From Oscillospiraceae bacterium (GTDB lineage Bacteria > Bacillota > Clostridia > Oscillospirales > Oscillospiraceae): a stretch of 13,392 nucleotides of DNA. Made by a program: the position numbers and the translations under genes. The notes under the pieces are model-generated. The model was not told where the DNA came from. It saw nothing but the letters and a program-made list of their open reading frames with translations, and searched no databases. This document shows positions 11,344 to 13,392 of this stretch, one piece after another. The stretch covers positions 1 to 13,392 of the forward strand of contig JAIRRO010000030.1 in NCBI GenBank assembly GCA_031255955.1, in the 5' to 3' direction. Position 1 is the first letter of the stretch. Every line of letters begins with the position of its first letter.

Positions 11344-12969
11344 ATGCGAATCCTTATTGACGGCGACAGCAGCCCGGTGATAGAGACTGCCGTCGAACAG
11401 GCGCGCCGGAACGGCGTTGAGTGCATCATCATCTCTAACGAAAACCGAAATCCAAAAACCGAAATCCGCGCCCAATGGATAACAGTACCGACGGTGGACG
11501 GCGGGACAGACCGCGAAATACTTGAAATGGTACTCGACGGAGATGTTGTGGTAACGGACGACGTCGCGCTTGCCCTGAAATGCGCCGAGCACGGTGCGAC
11601 GCCGATAAAAAACAACGGAAAGCGGTATTACACGGGCAAAGCCTCGCTGTACATAACCAGACCGCGGCGTCGGCGTCTGCGGAGGCTGCGCGCAATGAGC
11701 GGACAGGAACGCGCGCGCGTGAAAAAAATTAAAGCAGAGCTGTTTGAGATTGGGATAGGCAGATTAGTGCGCGGCGTCGCGGGCAGGAGACCGGCGACGG
11801 CAGCCTTAAAAATACGTGAGCGCGAGCTGAAAAACGAGCTGGATAAGATAGAAAAGCGCCGATATATGGAGTCGCCGCATATCCCGAGGCTTCGCAACTC
11901 AAGTGAACGCAGAAAGGAAAACCGCGAGCGGCTTGAAAAAGAAAAGCGCGAAGAGACTTACAAGCGCAAACCGAAAAGTAAACCGCCCCTGTGGAAAAAA
12001 CGCTGTGTGCAGGACGCCGCCGAGCGCCGGGAGATACGCGAGATGCTCTGCGAATACGAGCAGCGATTTCAAGCCGCGCGCCGCCGCCAACTAAATGGGC
12101 TGCGGCAAGAACAATTGCTGCTGAAGCGAGAAGAGCTTCTGTTGAAAAAGCAGCAGGCTGAGGAAAACGCGTATCTTGCCGCGAAAAGGCAGCTGCGAGA
12201 GGAAATGTGGCGGATAGAGGTTAACCGGGAGCGCGAAGCGGAAGAACAGCACAGCGACATATTGGTTTTAAGAAACGCCGCCATCGCCGCAGCGAAAAAA
12301 GGACAGTTGCATGTGGCGGAGCAGCAATACACCGAGTTGCGCAACCGACTTGAAAACGCGGGCAGTTCAAACGAAGCCGCGCTGCTGATTGAAGCGGCGG
12401 ACAGCATAGCAAAGGCTATGGTGAGAAGAATGGAAAAAGAGGGCGCAGGTTCCGGAATAAACCTGAACAAAAGTGAAAAAGAAGCATATAAGCTGAAGCG
12501 AGCCGTCATTCTTAACGGAATCACTCTTAGTAACAGAACAATAGGGCAATATTATAGAAAAATCAAAGCGCTTGCGACGAATGTGCCGGTTAAGCGAGCC
12601 GCACGTCTGAACGAAATGCTGAAGGAAATAAAAGAGGGTTTGGAGCATATTGAAAAAAGAAAAATTATTGAAATCGAAAAAAGAAACGCGGTGAAGCGGG
12701 AAATAGCAATGCGCGAGCTGCGCGAGGACGCCCTGTACGCCGCGAAAACCGGCGATCGCGAGCGCACGGCGCAGCTGCTGAGCGCGGCAGCGAAGCTGAT
12801 AACGCAAACCGCATACCCGCGCGAGGCGGCGCAGCTATCCGAAATCGCGGACGAAACAAGAGAAAGCGCAAGGATAATCACGGAGGAATACCGCACGCGT
12901 GAGCTGCAGCCCGAAATGCGGGAGCAGGTGTACGCGGCGTTCAAAAAAGCCGGAATAATCAAGGAATAG
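11344..12969 (+). CDS. YaiI/YqxD (DUF188, PIN-like) domain fused to a long basic coiled-coil and duplicated helical region
   Basis: The function is unknown. Seen: 541 aa. Residues 1-118 match the UPF0178/DUF188 family: MRILIDGDSSPVIETAVEQA with Asp6/Asp8, TVPTVDGGTDREI with Asp56, DGDVVVTDDVALALKC with Asp72/Asp73, then GATPIKNNGKRYYTGKAS and an Arg-rich end (106-116). The acidic residues fit a PIN/NYN-like nuclease site, but nuclease activity is unproven for the family. The usual protein ends near residue 150. Here about 400 more residues follow: a Lys/Arg/Glu-rich coiled coil (about 155-300), a helical unit (309-355), a linker with KSEKEAYKLKRAVILNG, a second coiled coil (about 415-457) and a second copy of the helical unit (459-505). 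The two units align over 47 residues without gaps, 15 identical by my count. There is no signal peptide or membrane segment. ATG at 11344 has GAGGTGA 4 nt upstream; the first in-frame stop upstream rules out an earlier start. Confidence 0.85.
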   Translation: MRILIDGDSSPVIETAVEQARRNGVECIIISNENRNPKTEIRAQWITVPTVDGGTDREILEMVLDGDVVVTDDVALALKCAEHGATPIKNNGKRYYTGKASLYITRPRRRRLRRLRAMSGQERARVKKIKAELFEIGIGRLVRGVAGRRPATAALKIRERELKNELDKIEKRRYMESPHIPRLRNSSERRKENRERLEKEKREETYKRKPKSKPPLWKKRCVQDAAERREIREMLCEYEQRFQAARRRQLNGLRQEQLLLKREELLLKKQQAEENAYLAAKRQLREEMWRIEVNREREAEEQHSDILVLRNAAIAAAKKGQLHVAEQQYTELRNRLENAGSSNEAALLIEAADSIAKAMVRRMEKEGAGSGINLNKSEKEAYKLKRAVILNGITLSNRTIGQYYRKIKALATNVPVKRAARLNEMLKEIKEGLEHIEKRKIIEIEKRNAVKREIAMRELREDALYAAKTGDRERTAQLLSAAAKLITQTAYPREAAQLSEIADETRESARIITEEYRTRELQPEMREQVYAAFKKAGIIKE

Positions 12970-13056
12970 TGCCGCGTTTCGACGCCTAAATCTAAATATA
13001 TTACAATTTGCACAAAAAGTCAGTAAAATAATACAAATAAATTTTCGATTAAATGC

Positions 13057-13085
13057 TTGACAAGCCGCGTCCGGTGTGGTATACT
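13057..13085 (+). promoter_or_regulatory. consensus sigma-A promoter in the AT-rich gap
   Basis: TTGACA (13057-13062) and TATACT (13080-13085) are separated by exactly 17 nt. It lies 160 nt before the next start codon. The transcript start near 13092 opens an AT-rich leader without a recognisable ORF or terminator. Confidence 0.88.
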
Positions 13086-13185
13086 GCACACGTAATTGAA
13101 TAAAGCTATTTAAATTCCATTCAAGACCAAAGTGCAGTTTTGTCAAGGTGTTTTTTCAACTTTGTTTATTTTCGTTAAACATGAC

Positions 13186-13214
13186 TTGCTTTTGTCATAT
13201 TTATCATGTATAAT
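13186..13214 (+). promoter_or_regulatory. second promoter just upstream of the radical SAM gene
   Basis: TTGCTT (13186-13191) and TATAAT (13209-13214) are separated by 17 nt, 31 nt before the proposed TTG start. With the promoter at 13057 it forms a tandem pair. The rest of the 12970-13244 gap shows no gene. Confidence 0.78.
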
Positions 13215-13244
13215 CAGTTCGTCTCGAATTGGGGATGAACGCGC

Positions 13245-13392
13245 TTGCACTATGCGGAATACAAGACCATATTATCGCCAAAAAACGGCATGAACTTATA
13301 CCATGGGTGTTCCCGCGGATGCATTTACTGCGACTCCCGCTCTGTCTGCTATCAGATGAAGCATAATTTTGAAGACATTGAAGTCAAACAAG
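13245..13392 (+). CDS. radical SAM protein, spore photoproduct lyase-like family, 5' part only
   Basis: A radical S-adenosylmethionine enzyme; the reaction is not known from this fragment. Seen: 49 codons up to the window edge. YKTILSPKNGMNLYHGCSRG leads into CSRGCIYC (residues 22-29), the CxxxCxxC motif that binds the catalytic [4Fe-4S] cluster, followed by DSRSVCYQM and FEDIEVK. This resembles the SPL-like (SplB-related) radical SAM family common in Clostridia, here of unknown substrate. The start is placed at TTG 13245: the frame is closed by TGA three codons upstream, there is no ATG before codon 16 (already in the conserved segment), and GGGGAT lies about 8 nt upstream. Two promoters precede it. 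Confidence 0.85.
   Translation, partial: MHYAEYKTILSPKNGMNLYHGCSRGCIYCDSRSVCYQMKHNFEDIEVKQ

Noticed and set aside
13181..13213. Ten-codon ORF ahead of the radical SAM gene as a leader peptide
   Set aside because: It has no ribosome binding site, runs through the -10 box of the proximal promoter and has no run of a single regulatory codon.
1..13392. CRISPR array, insertion sequence or prophage
   Set aside because: No regularly spaced repeats, transposase, terminal inverted repeats or phage structural genes are seen on either strand.

Overview
The window looks like a chromosomal segment of an endospore-forming, fairly GC-rich Clostridia-type bacterium. The evidence is a spore germination protease gene (gpr), strong AGGAGG-type ribosome binding sites, consensus sigma-A promoters, a multi-cluster ferredoxin and a clostridial-type amidohydrolase. 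This placement is an inference, because no rRNA is present. I see no insertion sequence, CRISPR array or phage structural gene.

Left third (1-5489, minus strand): an aromatic amino acid operon. A consensus promoter (TTGACA-17-TATACT) is followed by a 34-codon leader ORF packed with Phe, Trp and Tyr codons, then a 10-bp hairpin with a U-tract, then aroB, aroA, aroC, aroF (DAHP synthase) and pheA (chorismate mutase/prephenate dehydratase, cut by the window edge). Together these make prephenate/phenylpyruvate from E4P and PEP, except for the dehydroquinase, shikimate dehydrogenase and shikimate kinase steps, which are not in the window. The leader has the layout of ribosome-mediated transcription attenuation: regulatory codons, a protector hairpin, a candidate antiterminator and a terminator. 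It is the clearest undocumented regulatory element here and is too short for ordinary gene finders.

Middle (5519-10204): a divergent promoter drives a two-gene unit, a xylose-isomerase-like TIM-barrel protein and a metal-dependent amidohydrolase. Convergent to it are a short DtxR/MntR-type repressor and an ABM-fold monooxygenase. On the plus strand follow a small prealbumin-like (carboxypeptidase-regulatory-type) protein, a structured interval ending in an intrinsic terminator (possible small RNA), gpr with a possible forespore promoter, and a four-[4Fe-4S] ferredoxin.

Right third (10206-13392): a minus-strand transcript starting at a perfect promoter carries tRNA-Thr(UGU). Only 23 nt after its CCA end comes a Panacea-domain antitoxin overlapping a YafQ/RelE-type toxin. 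Divergent from the tRNA is a 541-aa protein with an N-terminal YaiI/YqxD (DUF188, PIN-like) domain joined to about 400 residues of very basic coiled coil and a duplicated helical unit. I do not recognise this architecture, and it is the best candidate for an undescribed protein. The window ends in the start of a radical SAM protein of the spore-photoproduct-lyase-like type, preceded by two consensus promoters in an AT-rich gap.
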